The notes: a model not told the origin generated them from the letters alone. 64,000 nt of DNA from CAJQQY01 sp045104975 (GCA_045104975.1 JBGCCY010000011.1:27596-91595); one strand, 5' to 3'; counted from the stretch's first letter, positions 1 through 9,158 are shown. Numbers and translations are program-made.

Positions 1-922
1 GGTAAGTACTTCTAATGGAATGCCCCGTTGCTCTTGCCACTAAGTGTGTGTGAATCCCCGCAACGATTAAAATCCAAGGAACCAACGATGCATTTTCTAC
101 AGGATCCCAAGCCCAATATCCTCCAAAAGTCAATGCTTCATAAGCCCAAGCTCCACCCATCAAAATTCCAGTTCCTAAAATAGCCCCTGAAAATAATGCC
201 CATGGAAAAGATACTTTCAACATTTCATCATGTTTCCCATTCCATAAACCTGCGATAGCATAACAAAAAGGAATTGTTGTAGAAGCAAATCCTAAAAATA
301 AAGTAGGTGGGTGAATAGTCATCCAATAATTTTGCAGCAAAGGATTCAATCCATTACCACTCAGTAATTCTACATAATCTGCTTGTGCAAAAAGTGGAAT
401 ATTCATGGTGTCTCTCAGCAAGAGTAGCGGATTTGCACCAATTTTAGTTTCAAAAATATAAACACCTAAAACCATTGAGCCAATAAAAAATTGAACCAAT
501 GACAACATCGACATGACAGGTGCTTCCCAATTTTTAGCTACTCGAATTAATATAAATCCGAGGATCACATGCCAAAACATCCATAGCAAAAAACTTCCTT
601 CTTGCCCTTCCCAAAATGCGGAAAGAATGTATTTCATTTCCAAATCATCGCTCACGTGAAGTTGCGCATATTGGTATTCATACATCCGAAAATACATCAC
701 ATAAAAAATACATCCGATCGTCACAAAGAGACTTAGCCCGTGAACGATGTAACCTGCTCGGCCTATCTTTAGCCAATTACTCACTTCCGCTGATTCTTTT
801 CTTTGCTCGGCAAAATAGTAAGCAATACATGCCAGCATACTTGCTACAAAGGATAAAATTATCGTCAATCTACCGATTTGACCTGGCAATAAGTTTTCGC
901 CAATATATTGGATTTCGTCCAT
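1..922 (-). CDS. ccmF: CcmF/CcsA-type cytochrome c haem lyase subunit, N-terminal part (runs off left edge)
   Basis: An uninterrupted minus-strand frame starts at the ATG at 922 and leaves the window after about 307 codons. The translation is hydrophobic throughout and has the CcmF hallmark segments: a WEGQEGSFLLW stretch near residue 110 and the tryptophan-rich WWD-type haem-handling motif GGYWAWDPVENASLVPW near residue 262. CcmF delivers haem to apocytochrome c on the outer face of the inner membrane, taking it from CcmE. ccmE lies directly upstream on the same strand (129 bp gap), which supports the assignment. The C-terminal half, including any fused domain, is outside the window. Confidence 0.93.
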   Translation of the reverse strand, partial: MDEIQYIGENLLPGQIGRLTIILSFVASMLACIAYYFAEQRKESAEVSNWLKIGRAGYIVHGLSLFVTIGCIFYVMYFRMYEYQYAQLHVSDDLEMKYILSAFWEGQEGSFLLWMFWHVILGFILIRVAKNWEAPVMSMLSLVQFFIGSMVLGVYIFETKIGANPLLLLRDTMNIPLFAQADYVELLSGNGLNPLLQNYWMTIHPPTLFLGFASTTIPFCYAIAGLWNGKHDEMLKVSFPWALFSGAILGTGILMGGAWAYEALTFGGYWAWDPVENASLVPWILIVAGIHTHLVARATGHSIRSTY

Positions 923-952
923 TTCAGTTTTATAAGTTTTGGAGGTTTTTTA

Positions 953-1062
953 GTTGAACAAGTAATTAGTTGATTAGTTGACCAGGTAAATAGTTGAATA
1001 GTTTATTTCTCAAAATAATTACCTGACTACATACTCAACTGATCAACCAAACTATCCTTTTT
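953..1062. repeat. TAGTTGA-rich inverted-repeat element between ccmE and ccmF
   Basis: The gap contains repeated TAGTTGA/TTAGTTGATTAGTTGACC units. About 40 bp further on is an inverted, slightly diverged copy (TACCTGACT...CTCAACTGATCAACC). The two halves match as an imperfect inverted repeat with a roughly 9-nt indel. It overlaps the last codons of ccmE and carries no ORF of its own. It resembles the low-complexity palindromic intergenic elements seen elsewhere in this window. Confidence 0.5.
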
Positions 1063-1447
1063 CATTTTTCAAGTACACTTCTTCATCCTTATATTTCGAA
1101 GGACATTTAAGTAAGATTTCAGATGCTAAAAATTCATCACCTTTCATTTTGCCTGTCAAAACGATTTGCTCTGACAATTCAAAATCTTGAGGTTTCCCTT
1201 GATTCAGAATTACCTTTCGTTCTTCTTTATTATCATCCACCATATAAAATGAAAAATAATTAGGATCCTCCAATTCATCATAAATAATCTTTTTGTCTTT
1301 GACCAAGTGCCCGACCACTTTTACTTTACCTTCTGTCCCTCGTGCATCTTCAAAGTTGGAGTAAGTTGCTACCTCTCCACCTGCTGTGATAATTAGGTAA
1401 ATAGCAATGCCGATCATAATCATTCCGATAAGATGTATCTTTTTCAT
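1052..1447 (-). CDS. ccmE: Cytochrome c maturation haem chaperone CcmE, CxxxY variant
   Basis: A 131-residue protein from the ATG at 1447; an upstream in-frame TTG only adds two residues. It has an N-terminal membrane anchor (about residues 4-22) followed by a short periplasmic OB-fold with VKVVGHLVKD, typical of CcmE. CcmE carries haem covalently from CcmC to CcmF. In the E. coli protein the haem attaches to the His of an HxxxY motif. Here the matching segment, about residues 114-118, reads CPSKY, the CxxxY form described from some archaea and Desulfovibrio. ccmF follows on the same strand. A TATCTTTG box at 1490-1483 fits a Bacteroidota -7 element. Confidence 0.88.
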   Translation of the reverse strand: MKKIHLIGMIMIGIAIYLIITAGGEVATYSNFEDARGTEGKVKVVGHLVKDKKIIYDELEDPNYFSFYMVDDNKEERKVILNQGKPQDFELSEQIVLTGKMKGDEFLASEILLKCPSKYKDEEVYLKNEKG

Positions 1448-1482
1448 AATCAATGGGTTTTTATAAACTTTAGGAATTTTAG

Positions 1483-1490
1483 CAAAGATA
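1483..1490 (-). promoter_or_regulatory. Putative -7 element of ccmE
   Basis: TATCTTTG on the minus strand matches the TAnnTTTG consensus of the Bacteroidota primary sigma factor, 36 nt upstream of the ccmE ATG. No clear TTG at the -33 position was found. Confidence 0.4.
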
Positions 1491-1586
1491 AGATGTGTTC
1501 TGTTGGTAATATTCTTTTTTATGTAAAATTTCGAACTAATTGGGAATTTTTAGAGAATTTTTGATGCAACATATTAAAAATTAGCA

Positions 1587-2192
1587 CTAAAATTTTATTC
1601 GAAAACCAGTTTCCAGCCCCACATTATATAAATGCTCTTCCACTTCCACAGCTGAAAATGTTTGTGTAAAATGATACCGAAAAATAGGTTGGAAAAAAAG
1701 TGCCAAATCAAGACTGAAATTATAATCAAAACCAACCGCTACAAAAGCAGAATGGTGAACTAATCGCTCATACCTGAAATCATCGATGTCAAAATTTAAA
1801 TTAAAAAGAATGCCTACCCCTAACTCTGAATAAAGTTGAATCTTTCTGTTCCCGTAATAATATCTTAAAGCCAAAGGTATTTCCAAGAAGTTATGGATAG
1901 TGGAAGCAGAATCAAGATCAGATTGGTAGCCCGTTTTCAAATATCGGATTCCAGTTTTTAGCGCAACTTTTTCTTCGTACAATTCTCCTAAGTAAAAATT
2001 GAAATTTAAACCATATCGAAAACTGGTTCTTTGTTTATCTTTTAAATTTCGAGTTTGAAGCGTTAAGAAATTATCAGATTGAAGTGTTCGATAAGATTGC
2101 TCTATTGAAAAAACGGGGTCAACCGACATTTGAATTTGCCCAAAAGATAAGCTGGAGTAAAAGGAAAAAAATAGGATTAGTTTTAAGAACAT
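1587..2192 (-). CDS. Outer-membrane beta-barrel protein (PorT/OMP_b-brl-like)
   Basis: I place the start at the ATG at 2192, which opens a clean signal peptide (MFLKLILFFSFYSSLSFG, then Q). The longer open frame begins only with TTG at 2249. The mature ~183 residues alternate hydrophobic and polar residues in strands and end in an aromatic-rich C-terminus (GLETGFRIKF), as in small 8-10-stranded barrels. A small outer-membrane protein of unknown ligand is likely. It lies upstream of ccmE on the same strand, 140 bp away, and is probably a separate transcript. Confidence 0.75.
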   Translation of the reverse strand: MFLKLILFFSFYSSLSFGQIQMSVDPVFSIEQSYRTLQSDNFLTLQTRNLKDKQRTSFRYGLNFNFYLGELYEEKVALKTGIRYLKTGYQSDLDSASTIHNFLEIPLALRYYYGNRKIQLYSELGVGILFNLNFDIDDFRYERLVHHSAFVAVGFDYNFSLDLALFFQPIFRYHFTQTFSAVEVEEHLYNVGLETGFRIKF

Positions 2193-2295
2193 GGCTTTAT
2201 TAAAATTGAATTTTAGTGTAGGTGATCTACTACTCAGCAGGTTACCCAAAATAACCTGCGTGAGTATATTTCAAAACGATCTTTTCAAAAAAAAC

Positions 2296-3468
2296 TTATT
2301 CTGTTTTCGTTTTTAACAAAGCTACTACTCGCATGGTTACTAATAAAATTATTGGAAAGGCCGCTGAATGAAATTCTTGTGGTAATATTTTCCAAAGCAA
2401 AATTAACAATACATTTACAAACAAAGTGAACCATAAATATTTTTTCCAAAAACCATTTAATTTGTTGCGTAAGATGTTGATAGCTAGTAAGATATGAAAA
2501 GGACTCATCCACAGCATATTTAAATTTTCATGACAAACTTCATGATCCGTACCCATCCACATAAATACAAACAGCGCTCCTGATAATCCTAAAAGTAAAA
2601 AGATAATGAAGTCCAACACTTTTGTAAGTGTATTGTTTTTTACTAAGAATAAAAGCCCAGTTAATCCACATAAAATCCAAAACAGCAATAAAGGAGTAAT
2701 GCTAAACCCAGCCACACTTGCTGGTTTTTTTTGAGGAACAATGATTGAATAGGGTTGCACGAGTGGGATCGAATTTCGAAGTTTTCCAAAAGTGAAATTT
2801 TGAGAAAGGAGATCCGGTAAATAAGTCTCTCCTTCAAAATCAGCAATTTCATCTGCGGGCATTCCTAAAATTAAATCCATTCCAAAATCAGCCCAAGGGC
2901 TTTTTGGATAAGTATCACCATTGATATAATAATCTAGTTGTTGTCGATAAGTCAGGTATGTTTTTTCAGGAATATCGTAAGTTAAATTTTGTCCCAAAGT
3001 ATCTTTTAATACATCGAAAACTCTACTCGAACAATTATCGTAAAAAAAATCATATTGGTAATAAGCATTTTTAGGTTTGGCGTTATTGAGTAAATAATCA
3101 AAAATGATCTGCTTTTCAGTAGAATTAAAATTAAAAACCTGCTCAATGACTAGTCGATTTTGAACAACATATTGATATTCAAATCTTCGATATTGATCGA
3201 CGCCTAGTTTGTATAATAATTTTCCTCGGACAAATTTTACGACAAAATTAGGCGTATCGAAATCAAAAATCCCATAGTTAAAAACCATGTCGATCCCTTG
3301 CGAAGGATCTTTTACTCGCACCGCCGTATGCCCAAATAATTCGTAAATCGCTTCCCCTGGAGAGCAAGTTAATAAACTGATTTTTGCTTCTGGGCTTAAA
3401 GGTCTAGTTTGTGCAGAAATACTTCCACAAAAAAATATTAAGATAAATAGGAAGAGAAGTTTTTTCAT
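2296..3468 (-). CDS. DUF4105 (Lnb N-terminal periplasmic-like) membrane protein
   Basis: 390 residues with a signal peptide (about 1-19). The next ~200 residues carry the DUF4105 pattern: GEAIYELFGHTAVRV (38-52), FNYGIFDF (63-70), RGKL (81-84) and YDFFYDNCSSR (139-149). The conserved Cys146 and His47 are consistent with a papain-like/NlpC-type fold. Residues about 255-390 form five predicted membrane helices. The family is periplasm-facing and its function is unproven; the fold suggests a peptidase or amidase. The gene is divergent from the FtsE-like gene, with only 26 bp between the start codons. Confidence 0.85.
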   Translation of the reverse strand: MKKLLFLFILIFFCGSISAQTRPLSPEAKISLLTCSPGEAIYELFGHTAVRVKDPSQGIDMVFNYGIFDFDTPNFVVKFVRGKLLYKLGVDQYRRFEYQYVVQNRLVIEQVFNFNSTEKQIIFDYLLNNAKPKNAYYQYDFFYDNCSSRVFDVLKDTLGQNLTYDIPEKTYLTYRQQLDYYINGDTYPKSPWADFGMDLILGMPADEIADFEGETYLPDLLSQNFTFGKLRNSIPLVQPYSIIVPQKKPASVAGFSITPLLLFWILCGLTGLLFLVKNNTLTKVLDFIIFLLLGLSGALFVFMWMGTDHEVCHENLNMLWMSPFHILLAINILRNKLNGFWKKYLWFTLFVNVLLILLWKILPQEFHSAAFPIILLVTMRVVALLKTKTE

Positions 3469-3494
3469 ATTATTAAAACCTGTATTTTTGAGTT

Positions 3495-4202
3495 ATGAAT
3501 AACGAGCAGCAAATTACAAATAATACTATAGTAAGTCTTACCAATGTCTCCATTTTTCAACAACAAAATAAGGTGTTGGATGAGGTAAACCTAAAAATTA
3601 ATCGAGGAGAGTTTTGCTATTTGATTGGAAAAACGGGAAGTGGAAAATCTAGTTTACTAAAAACATTATATGGCGACTTAGTCTTTAAAAATGGAAATGC
3701 ACAAGTGGCAGGATTTGATTTAAGTAAATTGAATCGAAAATCCATACCTATGTTGAGAAGAAAATTAGGTATTGTTTTTCAAGATTTTAATTTGTTGGAA
3801 GATCGAACGGTAGGAGAGAACCTAGATTTTGTTTTGCAAGCGACGGGTTGGAAAGATGCAGCAGAACGAAAAAATCGTATTAATGATATTTTAACTGATG
3901 TTGGTTTATTTCATAAAAGTTTTAAAATGCCTCATGAAATTTCTGGTGGAGAACAACAAAGAGTGGTCATTGCACGAGCTTTATTAAATTCTCCTGAGTT
4001 GATTTTAGCAGATGAACCAACTGGAAATTTAGATCCAGAAACAAGTGATGAAATTTTATTTTTACTTCGAAGTTTAGCACGTAATAATAATACGGCGGTA
4101 ATATTTGCTACTCACGATTATCGAATTTTAGAAAAATTTAATGGACGGATTATCCGATGTCAAAAAGGGAAAGTTTTGGACGAAGAGAATTTTGTTTTCT
4201 AA
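3495..4202 (+). CDS. ftsE: FtsE-like ABC transporter ATP-binding protein
   Basis: 235 residues with the full ABC ATPase set: Walker A GKTGSGKS (45-52), Q-loop VFQDFN (94-99), signature SGGEQQR (150-156), Walker B LILADEP (169-175) and the switch His in ATHD. The length and the GEFCYLIGKTGSGKSS region match FtsE of the FtsEX pair, which couples ATP hydrolysis to septal cell-wall hydrolases, and the related LolD/MacB ATPases. No ftsX-like permease lies next to it, so the partner must be elsewhere. A strong hairpin terminator follows. Confidence 0.82.
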   Translation: MNNEQQITNNTIVSLTNVSIFQQQNKVLDEVNLKINRGEFCYLIGKTGSGKSSLLKTLYGDLVFKNGNAQVAGFDLSKLNRKSIPMLRRKLGIVFQDFNLLEDRTVGENLDFVLQATGWKDAAERKNRINDILTDVGLFHKSFKMPHEISGGEQQRVVIARALLNSPELILADEPTGNLDPETSDEILFLLRSLARNNNTAVIFATHDYRILEKFNGRIIRCQKGKVLDEENFVF

Positions 4203-4221
4203 AATAAAATTGCTTTTAAAA

Positions 4222-4266
4222 AAAGAGCTTCCAGATTTTTAAAATTTGGAAGCTCTTTTTTTTTTA
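4222..4266 (+). terminator. Intrinsic terminator of ftsE, copy 1 of the CCAGATTTT palindrome family
   Basis: Arms 4224-4239 and 4241-4256 (AGAGCTTCCAGATTTT against its near-perfect complement, one non-Watson-Crick pair) are followed by a run of T. The core TCCAGATTTT...AAAATTTGGA is shared with palindromes at 15817, 25272 and 48277. Confidence 0.85.
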
Positions 4267-5259
4267 TGAAAAATGGTTCACTAATTATAACAATAGACTT
4301 ACAAACCTGACTTTAAATAAAAGGTAAAAAACGTATTGCTATTTTTTAACATAAAATTAATTGACTTTCTGCAAAATAAAACTCAACTTGAAAGTGTTAC
4401 TATTTAATATTGTGACATTAAGACATAAAAAAAGCTATAAAATAAAAATTCTAAAACTAAGTTTCATTCGAGATTAAAATCACTTTCAAACCTGTTGATT
4501 TTTCTCTGATGATTAACTAATCAAAACAAACCATATCGAAAAAAAAATTACCATTCTTTATTTTTCCTATTAATTTAATTTAGTACTACTGTATCTATTT
4601 AGTATTCTTCTTAGGCGTATTTTGCGTTTAACGTAGTGATTATAACAATGTAATTACAAGTCAGGAATACAAGAGAATTTGTAATTAAAAAAAATCTCAA
4701 GCAACGTTTTGAATTATTTAAGCATATAAGAATATAAGAAAAGCAACAAGATATTAATTCAATAAAAAAAGTTTGCTTTGATAATTACAAGAATGTATTT
4801 CCATAAAGGAATGGAAATGAAAATTGAAAAATGATCAGAAAACGAAATCAATAGATAGACTGATTTCTTTTATTTTTCCTTTTAGATTTTAGGATGTGTT
4901 TAAATTTATTTATTTGAACTAAAAAGAATTATATTCTGATTTTGCTGTTAATTTAAAATTATGTTGTTTTTTGTATGCGTGTGTGTCTTGTTGTTGAAAT
5001 ATAATTTTAACATTTGCTTATTAAAAAAGTAACTTAAAATTGCTTTTTATTAAAAATAAAAGCAGTTATTTGCGCCCGCTTTGAAAATCTGACAACTAGT
5101 TTCCTTTTTTAAAATTAAAAAAATAAAACATAGGGGGAATCCAATTTTCAAGTGTCTTAGAAATATATAACCTATTTAAAAACATTTTTTTTCGCTCAAT
5201 TTATTTAGAAAAGCTAAATCATTAAAACTATTAACTAACTTATTTAAAATCAAATCACC
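4267..5259. other. Gene-free, very AT-rich kilobase
   Basis: No convincing ORF on either strand between the ftsE terminator and the outer-membrane gene at 5260. The stretch is rich in poly-A/T with a few small hairpins, for example around 5042-5062 (GCTTTTATTAAAAATAAAAGC). The last ~150 bp must hold the promoter of the gene at 5260, but I found no clear TAnnTTTG box. A long 5' leader or a small RNA is possible; nothing in the sequence proves it. Confidence 0.5.
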
Positions 5260-5937
5260 ATGAAAAACCTATTTGTAATTCTATTGTTATCAGCAAGTTT
5301 TTTTACAACTGCACAAATCAATTCATTTTCAGTAAGCGTTGACGGAAGTATTCTTTTTTCCGAATATGCGATGAGTCGTTCAGGTAATGCAGGAACAACT
5401 GCAGGAGTACGATTCGAACTTCCTATCGATCTTCCAGTAGGTCAAATTGCCATTAGCTCTGGATTAGAAATGTCAAATTATGGGAAGCAATATAACTATA
5501 ATGACATGCGAACGGTAGGAGGAGAAGATCCTGGATTTCCAGTAATTGATGTAACTCGATTTGACTATAAGTATGTTGCAATTCCTTTGCGATTGAAGTA
5601 TACCTGGAGAATGGTTTATGCTCAAGTTGGAGTAAAAGCAGAGAGATTTCAAAAGCAAGATTTAGTGGCAGAAGGTACTATGTCTGACCCAGCATACTTG
5701 GAAAAACCTCTATTAGAGATTGATGATATTCGAGAGAATAATCTTTCGACAGAGTTTGCTTTAGGTTTCAATGTACAGATGCCTAATCGTCCAAACGTTG
5801 GAATTTACTTCGAACCAAATGTGAATTATATGACTAAGTCAATTTTCAAAAATTCAACTTTGGAGAATAACCAACTTTCTTATGGATTAAGAATTGGTGC
5901 AAAATATACTTTCAATAATTTAGGAAAGAGAAAATAA
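5260..5937 (+). CDS. Outer-membrane beta-barrel protein (porin-family-like)
   Basis: 225 residues with a signal peptide ending near residue 18 (FFTTAQ). Repeated amphipathic strands and a C-terminus of the form YGLRIGAKYTFNNL are typical of 8-10-stranded barrels of the PorT/outer-membrane beta-barrel group. It stands alone: a 1 kb gene-free region lies upstream and a terminator downstream. The ligand or function cannot be read from the sequence. Confidence 0.7.
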   Translation: MKNLFVILLLSASFFTTAQINSFSVSVDGSILFSEYAMSRSGNAGTTAGVRFELPIDLPVGQIAISSGLEMSNYGKQYNYNDMRTVGGEDPGFPVIDVTRFDYKYVAIPLRLKYTWRMVYAQVGVKAERFQKQDLVAEGTMSDPAYLEKPLLEIDDIRENNLSTEFALGFNVQMPNRPNVGIYFEPNVNYMTKSIFKNSTLENNQLSYGLRIGAKYTFNNLGKRK

Positions 5938-6041
5938 AACTCAACTGCGTGAGCAGTTTTATCATAAATAGAAAACGATACTCCTTAATTTTTTTTGAAC
6001 AACACACCTTATTTTGGTATCACAACAACATCCTTAAAAAG

Positions 6042-6080
6042 AAAATCCTCGAAGGTCGAATGACTCTCGGGGATTTTTTT
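6042..6080 (+). terminator. Terminator downstream of the barrel gene
   Basis: AAAATCCTCGA (6043 onward) pairs with TCGGGGATTTT across a short loop and ends in a T-run. Confidence 0.75.
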
Positions 6081-6131
6081 ATGTGATAAAATAATTATTT
6101 AGTAGATAATTTCGTCGTTTTAGTATTACTG

Positions 6132-6170
6132 AAAAGCTGAGTTAGCGTTTCAAGCGCTAACTCAGCTTTT
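6132..6170. terminator. Perfect 16-bp hairpin at the 3' end of the YyaL-like gene
   Basis: Arms 6132-6147 (AAAAGCTGAGTTAGCG) and 6155-6170 are exactly complementary with a 7-nt loop. It lies 14 bp beyond the stop of the minus-strand gene, and the T-tract on that strand is short. Confidence 0.65.
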
Positions 6171-6183
6171 GGTGTGAATTATA

Positions 6184-8295
6184 TTAATCCATTAATCCCA
6201 ATGCTTTCTCCACTTCCAAGACTGGAAATTTACACACCTTATTTTGACAAACATAAATCCGAGTTTCGCCTTCGATCAGTTTGTCTTTTAACAATTGTAA
6301 ATTTCCTTCAGATTTTCCTCCAAGAATAAGTGCATGAGGTAGGTAGTTTTGTCTCAGTTCTTTAGAAAGTGCTTTGGAATTATCTCCCATCACAGCTACT
6401 TCATAAGGAGGGTTTACCACGGTCCAATATAAACTACACCAGTTGGAATAGAAATTTGGTTGTGGCGTTTCGGTGATACTTTTTGATAAATTATTTAGCA
6501 TTTGCTTGCTTAAATCAACCCATTCAGGCTGATAAAGAATTGTTCCTAATTGGTAAAGATTCCTTGCCATAGTTGAGTTGGAACCAGGGATAACATTGTC
6601 AGCTATTTCCTTTTTTCGAGCAATTAATTCTGGATCTAAATCAGAAGTATAGTGAAACATACCTGTTGATTTATCATAAAAATGAGTTTGAGTATAAATA
6701 GTTAATTTTTTAGCGTGATCCAACCATTGCTCATCAAAAGTTACTTGGTACAAATGAACAAATGCATCGATCAACAAAGCATAATCATCCAAAAATGCAT
6801 TGATCACCGATTGTCCATCTTTAAAATTTCGATTTAATCGATGATCCTCTTTAATGGCATTCTTTACTAAAAAATTAGCATTCTTAATCGCTGCATCCAA
6901 ATATTCTTCCTCTCCAAAAGCTCGATATGCATCCGTATATCCTTTCAGCATTAAAGCATTCCATGAAGTCAAAATTTTATCATCCAACCCAGGACGAATT
7001 CTTTTATCTCTTGCACTCATCAAAGTGGATTTGGAGCTAGCAATTTGCTTTTCTAATTTAGTTATAGATATGTCAAACTTCTTGGCAACTTTTTCATCGG
7101 AAGATTTTCGGTGAAGGATATTATTTTTATGTTCCCAATTTCCAGATTTTTTTACTTCGTAAAATTCATTAAATACTTTTGCAAAATCATCACCTAATAA
7201 TGAATCAATTTCTGATTTTTTCCAAACATAAAATTTCCCTTCTTCTCCTTCACTATCAGCATCCAAGGAAGAATAAAACCCTCCCTCAGGATTAGTCATT
7301 TCTCTTTTTGTGTATTCCAAAGTTTCTACGACAACTTTTTTATACAATGGATTTTTAGTCAACTGATAGGCTTCGGAATATAAACTGACGAGTTGCCCAT
7401 TATCATATAGCATCTTTTCAAAGTGTGGAGCAAACCAATCACCATCAGTTGAGTACCTAGCGAAACCACCGCCTAAGTGATCGTAAATTCCTCCATTTGC
7501 CATATTGTCCAAAGTGGTTGTAACCGCTTCAAGCGCTTTTGCATCTTTGGTGAAATAATAATAGTTGAGCAAGAATTCATAATTATTTGGCATCGGAAAT
7601 TTAGGCGCACCTTTTCGTCCTCCTTTTTTGAAATCAATATTATCTAAAAAGTTAGTAGCGATACCATTTAATTTTTCTGCATTAAAATTTTGATCGCCAT
7701 CATTCAAAACAATATTGTCTTGTTGTTGTATTCCTTCTTGTAGTTGACTAGCAGATTCTTCTAATCTTCCTGGATCTTCTTTTTTGATTTTGATGAAATT
7801 CTCCAAAACACCTAACCAATCTTTCTTCGGGAAATAAGTGCTTGCCCAAACTGGTCGTCCATCAGGGAGGGCAAAAGCATTTAACGGCCAACCACAACCT
7901 CGACCACTTGCTAGTTGACAAGCAGACATATATACATCATCAATATCAGGACGTTCTTCCCGATCCACTTTAATACAAATGAAATTTTCATTCATAATTT
8001 TACTAACCAAAGTATCCTCAAAAGATTCGTGTTCCATCACATGACACCAATGACAAGCTGCATATCCTACGCTGACGATAATCATTTTGTCTTCCGCCTT
8101 AGCTTTGGCTAAGGCTTCCTCCCCCCAGGGATACCAATCTACAGGATTGTGTGCATGCTGCAGCAAGTAGGGACTACTTTCATTAATTAACTTATTGGTG
8201 TATTTGTGGTTTCCATCTTTCGATGAATTTCCGTTTTGAGAAGATTTACAAGAGACAAATGCGATTAGGGCAAAGCAAATAAGATATTTATACAT
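6184..8295 (-). CDS. Thioredoxin-domain DUF255/YyaL (SSP411-family) lipoprotein
   Basis: 703 residues from the ATG at 8295; the longer frame begins at TTG. The N-terminus is a lipoprotein signal with lipobox FVSC (Cys16). The thioredoxin-like domain follows with SSPYLLQHAHNPVDWYPW (about 40-57) and a CHWC redox pair (Cys81, Cys84), then GCGWPLN. The rest is an (alpha/alpha)6 six-hairpin barrel. This matches the YyaL/spermatogenesis-associated protein 20 family, whose substrate is unknown. Lipid anchoring is an addition relative to the cytosolic B. subtilis YyaL. A -7 box CAAAAATA (complement TATTTTTG) lies at 8312-8319. Confidence 0.9.
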   Translation of the reverse strand: MYKYLICFALIAFVSCKSSQNGNSSKDGNHKYTNKLINESSPYLLQHAHNPVDWYPWGEEALAKAKAEDKMIIVSVGYAACHWCHVMEHESFEDTLVSKIMNENFICIKVDREERPDIDDVYMSACQLASGRGCGWPLNAFALPDGRPVWASTYFPKKDWLGVLENFIKIKKEDPGRLEESASQLQEGIQQQDNIVLNDGDQNFNAEKLNGIATNFLDNIDFKKGGRKGAPKFPMPNNYEFLLNYYYFTKDAKALEAVTTTLDNMANGGIYDHLGGGFARYSTDGDWFAPHFEKMLYDNGQLVSLYSEAYQLTKNPLYKKVVVETLEYTKREMTNPEGGFYSSLDADSEGEEGKFYVWKKSEIDSLLGDDFAKVFNEFYEVKKSGNWEHKNNILHRKSSDEKVAKKFDISITKLEKQIASSKSTLMSARDKRIRPGLDDKILTSWNALMLKGYTDAYRAFGEEEYLDAAIKNANFLVKNAIKEDHRLNRNFKDGQSVINAFLDDYALLIDAFVHLYQVTFDEQWLDHAKKLTIYTQTHFYDKSTGMFHYTSDLDPELIARKKEIADNVIPGSNSTMARNLYQLGTILYQPEWVDLSKQMLNNLSKSITETPQPNFYSNWCSLYWTVVNPPYEVAVMGDNSKALSKELRQNYLPHALILGGKSEGNLQLLKDKLIEGETRIYVCQNKVCKFPVLEVEKALGLMD

Positions 8296-8551
8296 ATTGA
8301 TTTTTTTTTTGCAAAAATAGAAAGGTTTATGGATTGTTGAACGGTTTTTTTTCAAATGAGTTTTGAATGATATAAGGTATTGATAATGAGTCAGTTAAAA
8401 TTTATAAATATAATATATGTTTCAAGGAGATGAGAAAATTTCTTTTATTAAAACTAAGAACAAGATTTTAATAAATAATAAAATAGAGAAAAAAATGAAC
8501 TTTATACTTACGATGATTTGTTATAAGGTTGGCATTACCGAATTTATTAAA

Positions 8552-8566
8552 ACTGAATGATTCAGT
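8552..8566. promoter_or_regulatory. 15-bp palindrome upstream of the YkuK-like gene
   Basis: ACTGAATGATTCAGT is a perfect odd palindrome about 57 bp before the ATG at 8623, flanked on both sides by CCGAATTTA-like segments. It could be an operator. The rest of 8296-8622 shows no gene. Confidence 0.25.
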
Positions 8567-8622
8567 AGCCGAATTTAAAACCTTATATTTAAGGTATTGT
8601 AAAACAAATAAATAATCAGATC

Positions 8623-9093
8623 ATGAATTGGCGAAGATTAAACGGAGACAAAATTGAACTGCCAATTAAGGAAGCAGTAAAAAAAACAATTATTAGAGAA
8701 ATCGAAGCAGGGTACAAATTAAAAGTTTGTATCGGAACCGATTCCCAGGTGAGAGGAAGTGTAGTAGAATTTGCTTCTGTAATTGTTTTCTTAAGAGAAA
8801 AAAAAGGTGGGTTCATGTTTATCCACAGTTACAAAAAAGAACAAACGATGAGTCTGCGAGAAAGAATGATTTTGGAGGTAGCGAAGTCTGTAGAGGTAGC
8901 TTATGGACTATGTGATTTGTTGGATAAATATAATGTGGCACTTGAAGTTCATGCAGACATTAATACAGATCCTCATTTCCAATCAAATATTGCACTCAAG
9001 GAGGCAATGGGATATATCCTTGGTATGGGGTTTGAATTTAAAGCAAAACCTGATGCATTTGCAAGTTCATCTTGTGCTGATAAGGTTGTTTAA
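8623..9093 (+). CDS. Ribonuclease H-like YkuK family protein (DUF458)
   Basis: 156 residues spanning the whole DUF458 fold. GTDSQ near residue 38 carries the first conserved acid, HADINTDP near 115 the second, and KPDAFASSSCADKVV at the C-terminus the third cluster. These correspond to the acidic residues of RNase H-like nucleases. Family members such as B. subtilis YkuK have no settled role. It is single-gene, with a terminator right after it. Confidence 0.82.
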   Translation: MNWRRLNGDKIELPIKEAVKKTIIREIEAGYKLKVCIGTDSQVRGSVVEFASVIVFLREKKGGFMFIHSYKKEQTMSLRERMILEVAKSVEVAYGLCDLLDKYNVALEVHADINTDPHFQSNIALKEAMGYILGMGFEFKAKPDAFASSSCADKVV

Positions 9094-9116
9094 GTTTTAA
9101 ATTTTTATAAAAAAAT

Positions 9117-9158
9117 AGAGTCATGTTACAGTTGAATTTGTAGCATGACTTTTTTTTT
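9117..9158 (+). terminator. Terminator of the YkuK-like gene
   Basis: AGTCATGTTACA pairs with TGTAGCATGACT (one G-U/mismatch) and is followed by nine T. Confidence 0.85.

Noticed and set aside
616..957. 113-codon plus-strand ORF at the left edge
   Set aside because: It lies antisense to the well-supported ccmF frame and has no family features.
3483..3490. TATTTTTG as promoter of the FtsE-like gene
   Set aside because: It ends only 4 nt before the ATG, so transcription would start at or inside the start codon; possible for a leaderless mRNA but too weak to claim.
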